Positions 8,263 through 17,007 of a DNA stretch of 64,000 bases are shown in pieces. The notes beneath the pieces were generated by a model, which saw only the letters and a program-made list of their open reading frames with translations, was not told the origin of the DNA and did not search any database. Source of the stretch: Acidobacteriota bacterium (GTDB taxonomy: Bacteria; Acidobacteriota; Aminicenantia; Aminicenantales; Saccharicenantaceae); contig JAQURD010000001.1 in the NCBI GenBank assembly GCA_028749115.1, positions 276,218 through 340,217 of the forward strand. Reading direction: 5' to 3'. The translations under genes and the position numbers were made by a program. Positions within the stretch are counted from its first letter, which is position 1. The number at the start of each line of letters is the position of its first letter.

Positions 8263-11200
8263 ATGAACAACCGGATTAGATTTGTTTCTGCTTTGTTGAT
8301 AATCATAAGCCTCTCCCCTGCCCTTTGTCTGGCTGAAGAAGTTACCCATCTGTTTGGACCAATCGAATGGAGCTTTCAGGGAAAACCTGTTCCCGAAACC
8401 TATTGGTCGCCCTGGTTGCCAGTCGTCCAGACTGGATTTCGTTTCAAAGTTGGATTTCTATTTTCGAATGGCACAATTACTATAAAAGCACCGATAAAGC
8501 TTACTTTTAGATACGATCCAGAGGCGGCCCGGTCTGGTCAAGATTTTACCTTTGGCGTTAAGGCCGAGCCGGCTGGCACTGATAATTATACCTTTCAATC
8601 TGCTTTCGGCCTTTCTTTCCCCAACAAAATACAGCTCGGATTTGTCGGGGTCAGCGGCGTCCCAATCAGTTTACCCTGGTTTGATCTGCCGCTTGATTTC
8701 TGGGAGCTGGTGGCCAAAATACCAAAAGTCGGTGAACCAATTTCCAGTGCGGTCAGCAATATCGGTGTCAACACCTCAACTAAAGACGGCTTACCTCTCG
8801 GTAAAACCGATTCATATCATAATGAAAGAGATCTAATCACCGTTGAAATTACGAAATATAAAGTTGAAGACCTGGCTCCCGAGGTACTGGGAAAAATTCC
8901 TGAAGATGTTCGGACAAACGCTGTCCGCCTCATTAAACTGGCCAATTACTGTTCAGATGCCGAGGCTCTCGATAAACTGGAGGAATACACTGAGAAAGCC
9001 CTGTCAGTTTTGTATGAGGCCCCCACCTTGACCTTAAAAGGCGATCCCTATTTCAAATTAGAGGGCGCCCGTCTGAGAGCCAGCTTTCGCGTCTTCATTC
9101 CGGGGGGAAAAGGCAGCGGCCTGTATACGGTTTACTTTGACAACCCCAATCAGTTTCAGACCATAACCTTCCGCGACATCACTCCTTTTATCGATGCCGG
9201 TGACAAACTGACTATTCAGGTCCAGGAGCTGGCCTACGAATTCAGATTAATCCAGGGATTGACCGCCAGCTGTCAGATTTCGGTGGTGCCCATCAATCTC
9301 GCTAATGTAGAAAAAACGGTAACTTACACTACAGCCGTTAAAGATACTACTGGCGACCCCTTCAAGGTAGAAGTCCCCGTCCTGCCATCCTCAGCGTTAG
9401 TTCAGAGTCTGTATAGCCGTCCCGGCTGCACTTCAGTCCTGGTCAACTGGGCCAGTCCATCAGTACCGCTAAAGGGCACGGTCAAAGCTTATGACGGCCA
9501 GGCACTGGTCGCCACCGTAGTCGAAAATGCTTTTAAGACCGCTCATAACGTCATTGTGCCGGGCCTTCAGCCTGGGAAGACCTATCGTCTGGTGGTAACC
9601 TGTGACAACCAGAGTGGCCAGAATGTCCCGGGCGGAGAAACTTCTGCCACCACCACCTCCGGCCCCTGCCCGGAACGAGTTGAATCTGCCACCTGTAATA
9701 CCCTTACTTTAAGTAATCCGTCGGCCACCGCTGGCTCGGATTATATTGATTTTTCCTGGACAACCAACGAGCTGGCTTCAACTGAAGTCATGTTTTCACC
9801 CTCTCCTGATTTATCGCTCAATTACATCATGGCCGTCAAAAAGGTTGGCGATGTCGTGACCCAGGGCTGGATCACCAGGGAAGGCCCACGACAGTTTGAG
9901 ACCAATCATCGGCTGAGACTGGCCGGGCTGGAACCTAATACCAAATATTATTACAATCTTCGCTCCTGGACCTTTGCTAATAATGATGAAACTGGCCGGG
10001 CTCTGGACCGGGTGGGATACACAGGCAACATTACTACTCTGCCAGGGTTCCCCCCGCCAACAGTAAAAATCTCCGTGGTCTCACCTTCAGAAGGAAATAA
10101 AATTATTCCTGATACTCCGGTCATCATGACTAAAAATACCGATGTGGATTTCAGCCTGGGAGTCAGTACCGGTACCACTGGAATCAGCCCTGAAATAGAA
10201 CTTGAGCGAGGAACAAGCTATACCTTCACCGTCCAGCCCAATGGCTGTTATCAAGGTGGGGAGACCCAGCTGGAGGTGGCCGCCAATGCTCAGGGCCAAT
10301 TGCCGCCGGTCGTCATCAGTCTTGACAGGCTCGCCCCGCGTCGCGGTTATGTCTACAAGGATCAGAATGCAGCTACTGGGTTAGCCGGCGCCATCGTTTC
10401 AGGAAAAAATTCTCAGGGGCAAAATATCAGCACCACTACCGCCTCCAATGGTTCCTGGGTCTTTGATGGCCTGGCTCCAGGCTCATACACTTTTACCGTC
10501 TCCAAAGAGGGCTACAGGACAACTACGGTCAATGCTACGGTTACTCCCTGCGGCCGGTTCAACGGATTATCAGTAACCATGGTTCCCAGAAGTTATCAAT
10601 TGAACCTGACCGTCAAAAATCAGGCCAATCAAGTGGTCAAAAATGCAACCGTGGTCATCAAGGAAGGTCAGACAACCATTGGAACACTGACCACAGACTT
10701 AAAGGGAAAGGCTTCCAAAGAAGGGACCTTTAATGACGATAATGAACATATCTTCACTATTGAGGTAGCTCCGCCAGAATCGACAACAGCCAATATTATG
10801 CCGACCCAGGATTTTGTTTCTATTACCAGCGCCTCCGTCCGCGATGTAACCATTACCTGTCCATCCGACAAAACTGGGCCAGTTCCATCCCAGATAAATA
10901 TTTCTCAAGCCGGACAGCGAGCCATTCAATTACGATGGAAAGTTGATGATGAAAATGCCAAAAGCTGCCTGGAATATCAAAAGCCGGATGGCAACATTTC
11001 TGCGACCGCCTGGAAAGCAGGTCTGTCTTTAGCCGGTAGCGGCCTGTCTGAACACGCCGCCACTATTCAAGGCTCTTCTCTAAAAGCAGGTAACTACAAG
11101 ATTAAGATCAAAACCAAAGACAAATGGAATAACATTGGCGAAAGCCCCATCAGAGAATTCAATCTTTTTGGCGAGGGACTCTGGGACTTTAAAGTTGAAC

Positions 11201-12066
11201 AATCAGGTTCAACTGTTACCTTCACCTGGAAAAAATATCCTTATGCTGACTACTTTGCCAGATATGCGATTACCATCCCTACCCAGACCCCTGTTGAGAT
11301 TACTAATATTGATACCACCTCCTATAGACTTGACAACTATACTTCCAAGGTAGCCCGCCAGGCCAGTTTAACAGCCAAGGCTTCTGATAATACTATCCTG
11401 GCCATACCAGCTTCAGTGACCTTACAGGCTAACGCTACCTCCCAGCAGACCCAAGCTGGCGGACAGGAAACGACAACCGGGACCCAGACTGGTAGTAATC
11501 AGTCGCAACCGGTAAAAACACTGCTCAAATTTGCCAGCAAGCCCTCCAGTGTTTATGTCAATAAGGAAATGTCCATCAAGACTACGGTTAAGACGGCCAG
11601 TGGCAAAAAACTGGCCGCCGATTGCCACCTGGACTGGGGTGACGGAAGCAGCCTTCAGACAGAAGCAGATGTTCTGGTTAAGCACACTTATAAACAAACC
11701 GGCAAATTTACCATCAGGGCCTCGGCCGTCCTCAAGGACAGTGATGGTTATCAACAGCCACTACCAGCAGATACTGACCTGACGGTTAAGGTTGACCCGC
11801 CAGAAGCCAAACTATCTAAAAGCACGGCCACAGGCGAATCTCAGGGATTTAACTTTACGATTAAGGTGGAAGAAGGATCATATCCGGTCAGCAATTGGAC
11901 TCTTTCCTTCGGGGATGGAAACAGCGAAACCGGCCAGGGACAGGTTTCTAAAACCATTAACCATGTCTATGCTGCACCAGGAAGCTACAAAGTTGAATTG
12001 GCAGTGACCGATTCGGTGGGGACGATGGTAAAAAAGACAGTAACCGCCATAAAAAAGGCCACCTGA
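8263..12066 (+). CDS. Large secreted multidomain protein (Fn3-like, carboxypeptidase-regulatory-like and PKD domains)
   Basis: 1267 residues with an N-terminal signal peptide (about 1-24, ending LCLAEE). The first 350 residues are a beta-rich region I cannot name. Then come Fn3-like domains (about 375-470, with GLQPGKTYRLVV; about 490-595, with LEPNTKYYYNLRS), two carboxypeptidase-regulatory-like domains (about 695-870; GLAPGSYTFTVSKEGY), another Fn3-like segment (about 880-970), a Thr/Gln/Gly linker near 1060-1085, and two PKD domains with WGDGSS (about 1123) and FGDGNS (about 1215). No catalytic domain or C-terminal sorting signal is visible. It is most likely a surface or matrix adhesion protein. 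GGGAGG precedes the ATG. Confidence 0.85.
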   Translation: MNNRIRFVSALLIIISLSPALCLAEEVTHLFGPIEWSFQGKPVPETYWSPWLPVVQTGFRFKVGFLFSNGTITIKAPIKLTFRYDPEAARSGQDFTFGVKAEPAGTDNYTFQSAFGLSFPNKIQLGFVGVSGVPISLPWFDLPLDFWELVAKIPKVGEPISSAVSNIGVNTSTKDGLPLGKTDSYHNERDLITVEITKYKVEDLAPEVLGKIPEDVRTNAVRLIKLANYCSDAEALDKLEEYTEKALSVLYEAPTLTLKGDPYFKLEGARLRASFRVFIPGGKGSGLYTVYFDNPNQFQTITFRDITPFIDAGDKLTIQVQELAYEFRLIQGLTASCQISVVPINLANVEKTVTYTTAVKDTTGDPFKVEVPVLPSSALVQSLYSRPGCTSVLVNWASPSVPLKGTVKAYDGQALVATVVENAFKTAHNVIVPGLQPGKTYRLVVTCDNQSGQNVPGGETSATTTSGPCPERVESATCNTLTLSNPSATAGSDYIDFSWTTNELASTEVMFSPSPDLSLNYIMAVKKVGDVVTQGWITREGPRQFETNHRLRLAGLEPNTKYYYNLRSWTFANNDETGRALDRVGYTGNITTLPGFPPPTVKISVVSPSEGNKIIPDTPVIMTKNTDVDFSLGVSTGTTGISPEIELERGTSYTFTVQPNGCYQGGETQLEVAANAQGQLPPVVISLDRLAPRRGYVYKDQNAATGLAGAIVSGKNSQGQNISTTTASNGSWVFDGLAPGSYTFTVSKEGYRTTTVNATVTPCGRFNGLSVTMVPRSYQLNLTVKNQANQVVKNATVVIKEGQTTIGTLTTDLKGKASKEGTFNDDNEHIFTIEVAPPESTTANIMPTQDFVSITSASVRDVTITCPSDKTGPVPSQINISQAGQRAIQLRWKVDDENAKSCLEYQKPDGNISATAWKAGLSLAGSGLSEHAATIQGSSLKAGNYKIKIKTKDKWNNIGESPIREFNLFGEGLWDFKVEQSGSTVTFTWKKYPYADYFARYAITIPTQTPVEITNIDTTSYRLDNYTSKVARQASLTAKASDNTILAIPASVTLQANATSQQTQAGGQETTTGTQTGSNQSQPVKTLLKFASKPSSVYVNKEMSIKTTVKTASGKKLAADCHLDWGDGSSLQTEADVLVKHTYKQTGKFTIRASAVLKDSDGYQQPLPADTDLTVKVDPPEAKLSKSTATGESQGFNFTIKVEEGSYPVSNWTLSFGDGNSETGQGQVSKTINHVYAAPGSYKVELAVTDSVGTMVKKTVTAIKKAT

Positions 12067-12112
12067 AAAAACCTTGAGGGGAGGCTCACCTTTTCTGCCG
12101 GGATTTTAATGG

Positions 12113-12138
12113 CAGACAGTAGCTTCCCGTCAAAAGAA
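12113..12138. repeat. 26-bp direct repeat, left end of RHS array
   Basis: The 26 bases beginning CAGACAGTAGCTTCCC are where homology to the RHS core ends on the left. The same 26 bases occur at 15006-15031 (inside copy B) and, with two differences, at 17008-17033 (right end). All are in the same orientation. Confidence 0.8.
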
Positions 12139-12413
12139 TATACATAATATGTCCCGGTTGAACCCACTGACAGAATGCTGGCTCCTGTATTGGTAATAAC
12201 CGTCGTTCCACCTGCCTTGCTTATCTCAATGGTTGAACTGCTTACCTGGTTCTGAACAGGCTTATTAATGCTACTTCCTCCAGCTACTCCATTCTCACCC
12301 TTCATAAACTGCCTCGTCCGAAGCTTTAATATCCTCTCCGTCTCCTCCTCCCTCTCTTCTCTGCCTGCCTTCTTCGCTCTGATGCCAAGACTCTTATGAG
12401 TTATAAGAAACAC
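12113..12413 (-). pseudogene. RHS core remnant, copy A (5' half only)
   Basis: On the minus strand this encodes a segment such as IRAKKAGREEREEETERIL followed by NTGASILSVGSTGTYYVYSF and DGKLLS, closely matching the intact-core copy at 14053-15456 (I estimate near 88 percent at base level by eye). The match stops abruptly at 12113; beyond it the frame runs antisense into the Fn3/PKD gene. It holds only the half of the core upstream of the DGKLL point, and copy C (16073-17033) holds only the half downstream of it. It has no start, no signal peptide and no tip. Confidence 0.8.
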
Positions 12414-12426
12414 TGATTCCTTTCGG

Positions 12427-12522
12427 CTAATTTTTCTCGGGCAGAAGATTTATATAGAGATTCATCTTTTCGCTATAAATTATTATCGTGACCCAGCCCT
12501 TCATATGCTCCCACCTGAGAAC
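12427..12522 (-). pseudogene. Remnant of a third RHS partner (TonB-C-like) gene
   Basis: The minus-strand frame reads VLRWEHMKGWVTIIIYSEK and ends in TAG at 12427. It aligns with the C-terminus of the two neighbouring partner proteins (for example VLLRWQHQKGYETMMIYSDK at 12547-13128). Nothing upstream matches, so only the last 31 codons survive. It was too short for routine ORF calling and shows that the partner gene once existed in at least three copies. Confidence 0.65.
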
Positions 12523-12546
12523 GGACGACTACTTATCTTACCTGCC

Positions 12547-13128
12547 TTATTTATCTTCATAAACCGTCGGAATAAGTCTCATCATATAGCTAAACTTATC
12601 ACTATAAATCATCATCGTCTCATATCCTTTTTGATGTTGCCATCTCAAAAGCACTGTAATGGCTGAACGATGATCGAAGCCGATAAACCTCCAGTTATTC
12701 TTGATACATGACAAAACTTCTTCTGAACCAAGTTCTACCCGTAATGTCTTTTTTATGGATTCATCTGGAAAAAGAACTTGAACATCCCGGGGATGCCCTT
12801 GACGATTTATATTTATAACATAGCAAATCGTAAAATGCCCGCTTGCTAAGCGTAAGATTCTCTGAACATTGAAACATTCCAATGAAAATTTAATATTAAA
12901 CTGACTTTGATCATTCGCATTCTGTTTGGCTTGGCCATCTTGAATAACACCGTTCTTATCTGTTAAATTCGCTATTTCACTCATATTCCCCTGCAAAGCA
13001 GAATCTTCTGGACATTCCATGGCTAACGAAGAAGGTTGTATATTCTTATCGCCTGAAATCGGACTTGTCAGAAACAATAACGAACTTGCAAACAAAATTA
13101 CTATAACTCTCCATGAACGCCCTGACAT
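12547..13128 (-). CDS. Secreted TonB-C-like protein, RHS tip partner, copy 2
   Basis: 193 residues. An N-terminal signal segment (residues 9-26, hydrophobic, ending SPISG) is followed by a low-complexity stretch and then a roughly 110-residue domain. Its order (FTICYVININRQGHPRDVQV, then SEEVLSCIKNNWRF, then AITVLLRWQ) resembles the TonB C-terminal fold: a strand with xGxxxxVxV, an alpha helix with xxWxF, and a final strand. It is a clear paralogue of the protein at 13461-14051. A strong AGAGGAGG site precedes the ATG. The gene follows a broken RHS tip, so it may be the matching immunity protein; that role is inference from position. Confidence 0.75.
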   Translation of the reverse strand: MSGRSWRVIVILFASSLLFLTSPISGDKNIQPSSLAMECPEDSALQGNMSEIANLTDKNGVIQDGQAKQNANDQSQFNIKFSLECFNVQRILRLASGHFTICYVININRQGHPRDVQVLFPDESIKKTLRVELGSEEVLSCIKNNWRFIGFDHRSAITVLLRWQHQKGYETMMIYSDKFSYMMRLIPTVYEDK

Positions 13129-13149
13129 TTTAATACCTCCTCTATTTAA

Positions 13150-13428
13150 TTAACCCATTATACATTTTAAGAAGCCATTCCTGTCCAATCCTTTGCGACC
13201 AGCACTGCGTCCATACAGGTAATACGACCAGGCACGGCCATCTAACTCTTCAGCTAACGTCTGTGCTTGTATAGACTCATCGCTTATGTTAGCGCTATAG
13301 TGTTTAATATTAACCATAATATCTTCTTTCTGACCATGCCTCGGTACTAACATTATGCCCGGCGTCCCTTGCTTCGCTAATTCGAGAATAATATCCGCAT
13401 TAGTTTCGTTTCACCCATCAACATCGAT
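13150..13428 (-). pseudogene. Degenerate RHS C-terminal tip, duplicate of the copy B tip
   Basis: The minus-strand reading KVIDVDG, stop, NETNADIILELAKQGTPGIM, then VPRHGQKEDIMVN and LAEELDGRAW, aligns with the copy B tip (KVVYVD, IVLDLAKQETRGIM, PPRHGRKNDIMVN, LAEELYGHAW). It carries an in-frame stop at about 13410, has lost the His of YGHAW, and has no RHS core in front. With the gene after it, this is a second [tip + partner] unit produced by duplication and now decaying. The ATG at 13353 is internal and not a natural start. Confidence 0.75.
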
Positions 13429-13460
13429 AACCTTAATAAATCATCTTTCCCCAACCGGCA

Positions 13461-14051
13461 TTATTCATCTTCATAAACCGTCGGGCTGAGTCTCATCACA
13501 TACCTAAATTTATCACTGTAGATCATAATCGTCTCAAATCCTTTTAGATCTTGCCATCTCAAAAGCACCGTAATGACTGAACCAGGATCGAAGCCGGCAA
13601 ATCTCCAGTTGTTCTTGATACATGATAAGACCTCTTCTGAACCAAGTTCTCCCCCTAATATCTTTTTCATATTTTCACTTGGAAAAAGAGCTTGAATAAA
13701 CGTTGGACGCCCTTTATCATCTATATTCATAACATAGCAAATCGTAAAATATGCGTCTAATTGAAGCAAGATGTCGGGTGTCTTAAAGCAGTCTAATGAA
13801 AACTTAATATCGAACTTACCTTGACCATTCAGATTTTGCGTCGCTTTGGTCTGGTCACTTTTAACAGCACTGTTCTCATCTTTTAGATCCACTGGTTTAT
13901 TCATATTTTCCTGAGAAGCAAAATCTTCTGGACATTCCATAACTATTGAAGAAGGTTCTTTATTTCCATCGCCTGAAATCGAGCTTGCCAGAAACAACAA
14001 CGAACTTGCAAACAATATAATTAATATGACCTTCCATTTTTGTCCAGACAT
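13461..14051 (-). CDS. Secreted TonB-C-like protein, RHS tip partner, copy 1
   Basis: 196 residues, the intact partner of RHS copy B. The signal segment at residues 9-27 is followed by a spacer and a TonB-C-like domain (FTICYVMNIDDKGRPTFIQA, SEEVLSCIKNNWRFAGF, VITVLLRWQDLKGFE). Its start is one base after the RHS stop, with AAAGGAAG inside the end of the RHS gene serving as its ribosome-binding site, so the two are translationally coupled. It is similar to copy 2 throughout, including the SDKF and PTVYED ends. It contains no Ton box region or proline linker, so it is not a classic TonB. An immunity or envelope-anchoring role is the simplest guess. Confidence 0.78.
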   Translation of the reverse strand: MSGQKWKVILIILFASSLLFLASSISGDGNKEPSSIVMECPEDFASQENMNKPVDLKDENSAVKSDQTKATQNLNGQGKFDIKFSLDCFKTPDILLQLDAYFTICYVMNIDDKGRPTFIQALFPSENMKKILGGELGSEEVLSCIKNNWRFAGFDPGSVITVLLRWQDLKGFETIMIYSDKFRYVMRLSPTVYEDE

Positions 14052-14052
14052 T

Positions 14053-15456
14053 TTAATACTTCCTTTCTTTAATTAACCCGATATACTTGTTAACGAAGCC
14101 ATTCTTGTCTAATCCCCCGCCCTGAGATCCCCGCTCATGCAAGAAAGGCAAACCTTGAACGTACAACCAAGCATGCCCATATAGCTCTTCAGCTAAAGTC
14201 TGTGCCTGAAAAGACTTATCAGTCATATTAGCTACTGCACAAAGTATATAATCTTTAACATTAACCATAATGTCGTTTTTCCGACCATGCCTTGGTGGCA
14301 ACATTATGCCTCTTGTTTCTTGTTTCGCCAGATCAAGAACAATACTGGCTTTAATTTCACTTCGTCTGTCAACATACACGACCTTGTCGGTTACAGAAAC
14401 CATTATCTTCTGCGGCGAATCGACTAATTGCATTAATGCTATATAGTTTGTGTTATCCGTCCTGATACTCCGGTTGACATCAATTAGCCCAGTCTCTGCG
14501 TTCCAAGAAATATTCTGAGCCAGAAACGCATCGCTCATCGAAGCTTTAATCACATCATAACCGACCTGGTCTGTCCAAACAATGGCTCCATCAGGATCCC
14601 AGTAGGTCACGGGGTTGTTGTGGCAGAATGCATACAAATTCCATAGCTGGGGGTTGCTCAGGGCAGCGTCTTTGTTGATGACAGGATCCGGACTCAGCCA
14701 GCGGTAGTAATAATTCCCATAGTAGCGGGCACCAAAATAATCCAGATTCGATTCTGTGTCCCTCTCTTTGCCTGAGAATTTCATCGCTGGCATATAGGAG
14801 TTCTCCCAGATCTTCTGAATGCCACCATATGGATCATAAGTCGCAGCAAAGACCCTCACCCCATTCTGATCCGTCACCACCCTGGTTGAGTTCACCTGGT
14901 CTGAAGTGTAATAGTAAATCTGGCCAGTCTGTGGCTGATACTCCGCCAATAACCTATCCCCCAAATAAATATAATCCCTCAGGCACTCACCAAGGCCATT
15001 GTATTCAGACAGTAGCTTCCCGTCAAAAGAATATACATAATATGTTCCGGTTGAACCCACTGACAGAATACTGGCTCCTGTATTGGTAATGACCGCTGTT
15101 CCACCAGCCTTTCTTATCTCAATATTTGAACTGCTTACCTGGTTCTGAACAGGCTTATTAATGCTACTTCCGCTGGACGCCCCCCTCTTCCCCTTCATAA
15201 ACCGCTCTAACCGAAGCTTTAATATCCTCTCCGTCTCCTCCTCCTTCTCTGCTCTTCCTACCTTCTTCGCCCTGATGCCAAAGCTTTCATCACTCACATC
15301 GAACGGATATCTATCGGGCATGGCCAGACTCTTGCTAAAACTATAACTTGCTCCCAGCCCTGAACTCAACCTGAGTGATTTTAGCCCCGAAGCCGATTCC
15401 ATAACATTAAGCAGCCGTACACTCTCCTCTTTTCCCTCATCAAGCCTCCTCATCAA
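14053..15456 (-). CDS. Orphan RHS-family protein with variable C-terminal tip, copy B
   Basis: 467 residues. Residues about 1-65 are unlike known families. The RHS core then runs to about residue 295 with the family hallmarks YYYTSDQVNSTRVV, DPYGG, DYFGARYYGNYYYRWLSPDP and NLYAFCHNNPVTYWDPDG. After the DPDG boundary comes a roughly 175-residue variable tip with PPRHGRKNDIMVN and LAEELYGHAWLYVQGLP. That last helix looks like a zinc-peptidase helix but lacks the first His of HExxH, so its activity is unclear. Full RHS toxins exceed 1000 residues and carry a secretion region; this one has neither a signal peptide nor the long YD-repeat region, so it is an orphan cassette. Confidence 0.85.
   Translation of the reverse strand: MMRRLDEGKEESVRLLNVMESASGLKSLRLSSGLGASYSFSKSLAMPDRYPFDVSDESFGIRAKKVGRAEKEEETERILKLRLERFMKGKRGASSGSSINKPVQNQVSSSNIEIRKAGGTAVITNTGASILSVGSTGTYYVYSFDGKLLSEYNGLGECLRDYIYLGDRLLAEYQPQTGQIYYYTSDQVNSTRVVTDQNGVRVFAATYDPYGGIQKIWENSYMPAMKFSGKERDTESNLDYFGARYYGNYYYRWLSPDPVINKDAALSNPQLWNLYAFCHNNPVTYWDPDGAIVWTDQVGYDVIKASMSDAFLAQNISWNAETGLIDVNRSIRTDNTNYIALMQLVDSPQKIMVSVTDKVVYVDRRSEIKASIVLDLAKQETRGIMLPPRHGRKNDIMVNVKDYILCAVANMTDKSFQAQTLAEELYGHAWLYVQGLPFLHERGSQGGGLDKNGFVNKYIGLIKERKY
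15006..15031. repeat. 26-bp direct repeat, internal copy in RHS copy B
   Basis: Identical to the 26 bases at 12113-12138 and differing at two positions from 17008-17033. Here it lies within an uninterrupted RHS core, encoding the FDGKLLS stretch on the minus strand. Confidence 0.8.
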
Positions 15457-15545
15457 CCACCCGCCATAGCCCAGCTCTTCATGGTCATCTTAACCAATCC
15501 AGCATTCCTATATACCAGAATATTGGAATAATTTAACTTTGGCTC

Positions 15546-16076
15546 TTATTTAGATGCAAATCTCTCCGCACATTCTCTATCGATGCAAAAACTTTCCAAT
15601 CGAATTAGTACTTCCTCTTTAATAGATGATCTCAACGATTCCAATGAGCTGATAAACACCCAATCATTTGACCACGTTATATAACCATGAGGATTCCCCA
15701 AATTTGGATCCCGAACAAGTCTAGCTTCATCCTTCAACTCTGTTCTTACCAGCAAAAGTAAATATCTATCAAATTCTACAATTTCTATTGGAAAAGAATT
15801 TACATCGATACGAAGAATAATATTTTGATCACCGTTTAAATCCAGACCTTCATTTTTAAGTTTCTCAGCGCACAAAGAATAGATTTCGTCCTTTATAGTT
15901 GAGTAATCCGGTATCTCATAATCGACATATACCAATAATGTTATAGATTTTATTCCTTTTAGCTGTTCTTGAACAACCGATTTTGAATCATAATCTCTAT
16001 TTTCTATCTGTTGGCCCTGAATATAACCCACGGCAATGCACAAAATCACCATTACGATTAATAAAGTGCGTTTCAT
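15546..16076 (-). CDS. Secreted protein, partner of RHS tip C
   Basis: 176 residues, with a signal peptide at residues 1-21 (LLIVMVILCIAVGYIQG). The mature part begins QQIENRDYDSKS and contains a beta-alpha pattern (GIKSITLLVYVDYEIPDY, then a helix YSLCAEKLKNEGL, then NIILRIDV), ending with a helix carrying two Cys (FCIDRECAERF). I cannot assign a family; it is not similar to the TonB-C-like partners next door. The start overlaps the RHS copy C stop by 4 bases (ATGA), which ties its translation to the toxin-like gene and suggests the partner/immunity role. Confidence 0.75.
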   Translation of the reverse strand: MKRTLLIVMVILCIAVGYIQGQQIENRDYDSKSVVQEQLKGIKSITLLVYVDYEIPDYSTIKDEIYSLCAEKLKNEGLDLNGDQNIILRIDVNSFPIEIVEFDRYLLLLVRTELKDEARLVRDPNLGNPHGYITWSNDWVFISSLESLRSSIKEEVLIRLESFCIDRECAERFASK

Positions 16077-16984
16077 TTTGCAATCCTTCCATATACACTT
16101 TCTTTATATTGATCGGCATAGATTTCAGCTGGCCTATCTTCATGTTTCAGAATATTTCCCTTTTTATCTCTTATATTCTCTAAATTTCTTCTGTACTGGA
16201 GTGGAGACCGTGCTGCCTGGTCAGCATGCCCCAATTCATGCAAGGCATGTCTTATAGTATCACGATTAAATATACTTATAGTTAAACTGGTATCAAGTAC
16301 CAGAGTGGCTTCTCTTACAGACCAGGTAGCAAACTCTTCTATCTCCTTTAAAGTCATACCATCATTTAGCTTCGTAAGATTTTCCCCATAATCTGGAATT
16401 ATATCTGCTGCAAAACTTCCATATGCTTTAGCTCCATCTATATCTTTCCCTGCATCTCCTTGCCCAATATGTAGATTTGGCCGGCCCTCACCTTCATAAA
16501 ACGCTAAAGTATCTCTTACCTTTTGACTTCTAGCCGCCAGAACTCCAAAAAATGATCTTAGTTGTTCTGTTGCATAAAAAACATCCATCCCATTCGGGTC
16601 CCAATATGTCACGGGGTTATTGTGGCAGAATGCATACAGATTCCACCTCTGGGGATTGCTCAGGGCAGCGTCTCTGTTGATGACAGGAGCCGGACTCAGC
16701 CAGCGGTAGTAATAGTTCCCATAGTAGCGGGCTCCAAAATAATCAAGATTCGATTCTGAGTCCCTTTCCTTGCCTGAAAACTTCATCGCCGGTGAATAAG
16801 AGTTCTCCCAGATCTTCTGAATACCACCATAAGGATCATAGGTAGCAGCAAATACTCTGACCCCCTCACTACTTGTTACCACCCGGGTGGAGTTCACCTG
16901 GTCTGAAGTGTAATAGTAAATCTGGCCAGTCTGTGGCTGATACTCCGCCAATAGCCTATCCCCCAAATAAATATAATCCCTCAT
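16073..16984 (-). CDS. Orphan RHS cassette, copy C, with HExxH metallopeptidase-like tip
   Basis: 303 residues from the first ATG; the core homology continues in frame to 17033 without a start. It holds only the last 130 residues of the RHS core (YIYLGDRLLAEYQPQTG, DYFGARYYGNYYYRWLSP, VTYWDPNG), then a roughly 170-residue tip. The tip carries HALHELGHADQA, a canonical HExxH zinc site, followed about 30 residues later by HEDRPAEIYADQ, whose Glu could be the third ligand. Metallopeptidase tips of this kind are known in polymorphic toxins. No promoter or secretion signal is attached, so it looks like a silent cassette that could be expressed only after recombination with a full RHS gene. Confidence 0.82.
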   Translation of the reverse strand: MRDYIYLGDRLLAEYQPQTGQIYYYTSDQVNSTRVVTSSEGVRVFAATYDPYGGIQKIWENSYSPAMKFSGKERDSESNLDYFGARYYGNYYYRWLSPAPVINRDAALSNPQRWNLYAFCHNNPVTYWDPNGMDVFYATEQLRSFFGVLAARSQKVRDTLAFYEGEGRPNLHIGQGDAGKDIDGAKAYGSFAADIIPDYGENLTKLNDGMTLKEIEEFATWSVREATLVLDTSLTISIFNRDTIRHALHELGHADQAARSPLQYRRNLENIRDKKGNILKHEDRPAEIYADQYKESVYGRIAK

Positions 16985-17007
16985 GCATTCACCAAGGCCA
17001 TTGTATT

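Noticed and set aside
11985-12112. Reading frame of RHS copy A continuing antisense into the Fn3/PKD gene
   Set aside because: RHS homology ends at 12113; the rest is the reverse complement of a well supported coding sequence.
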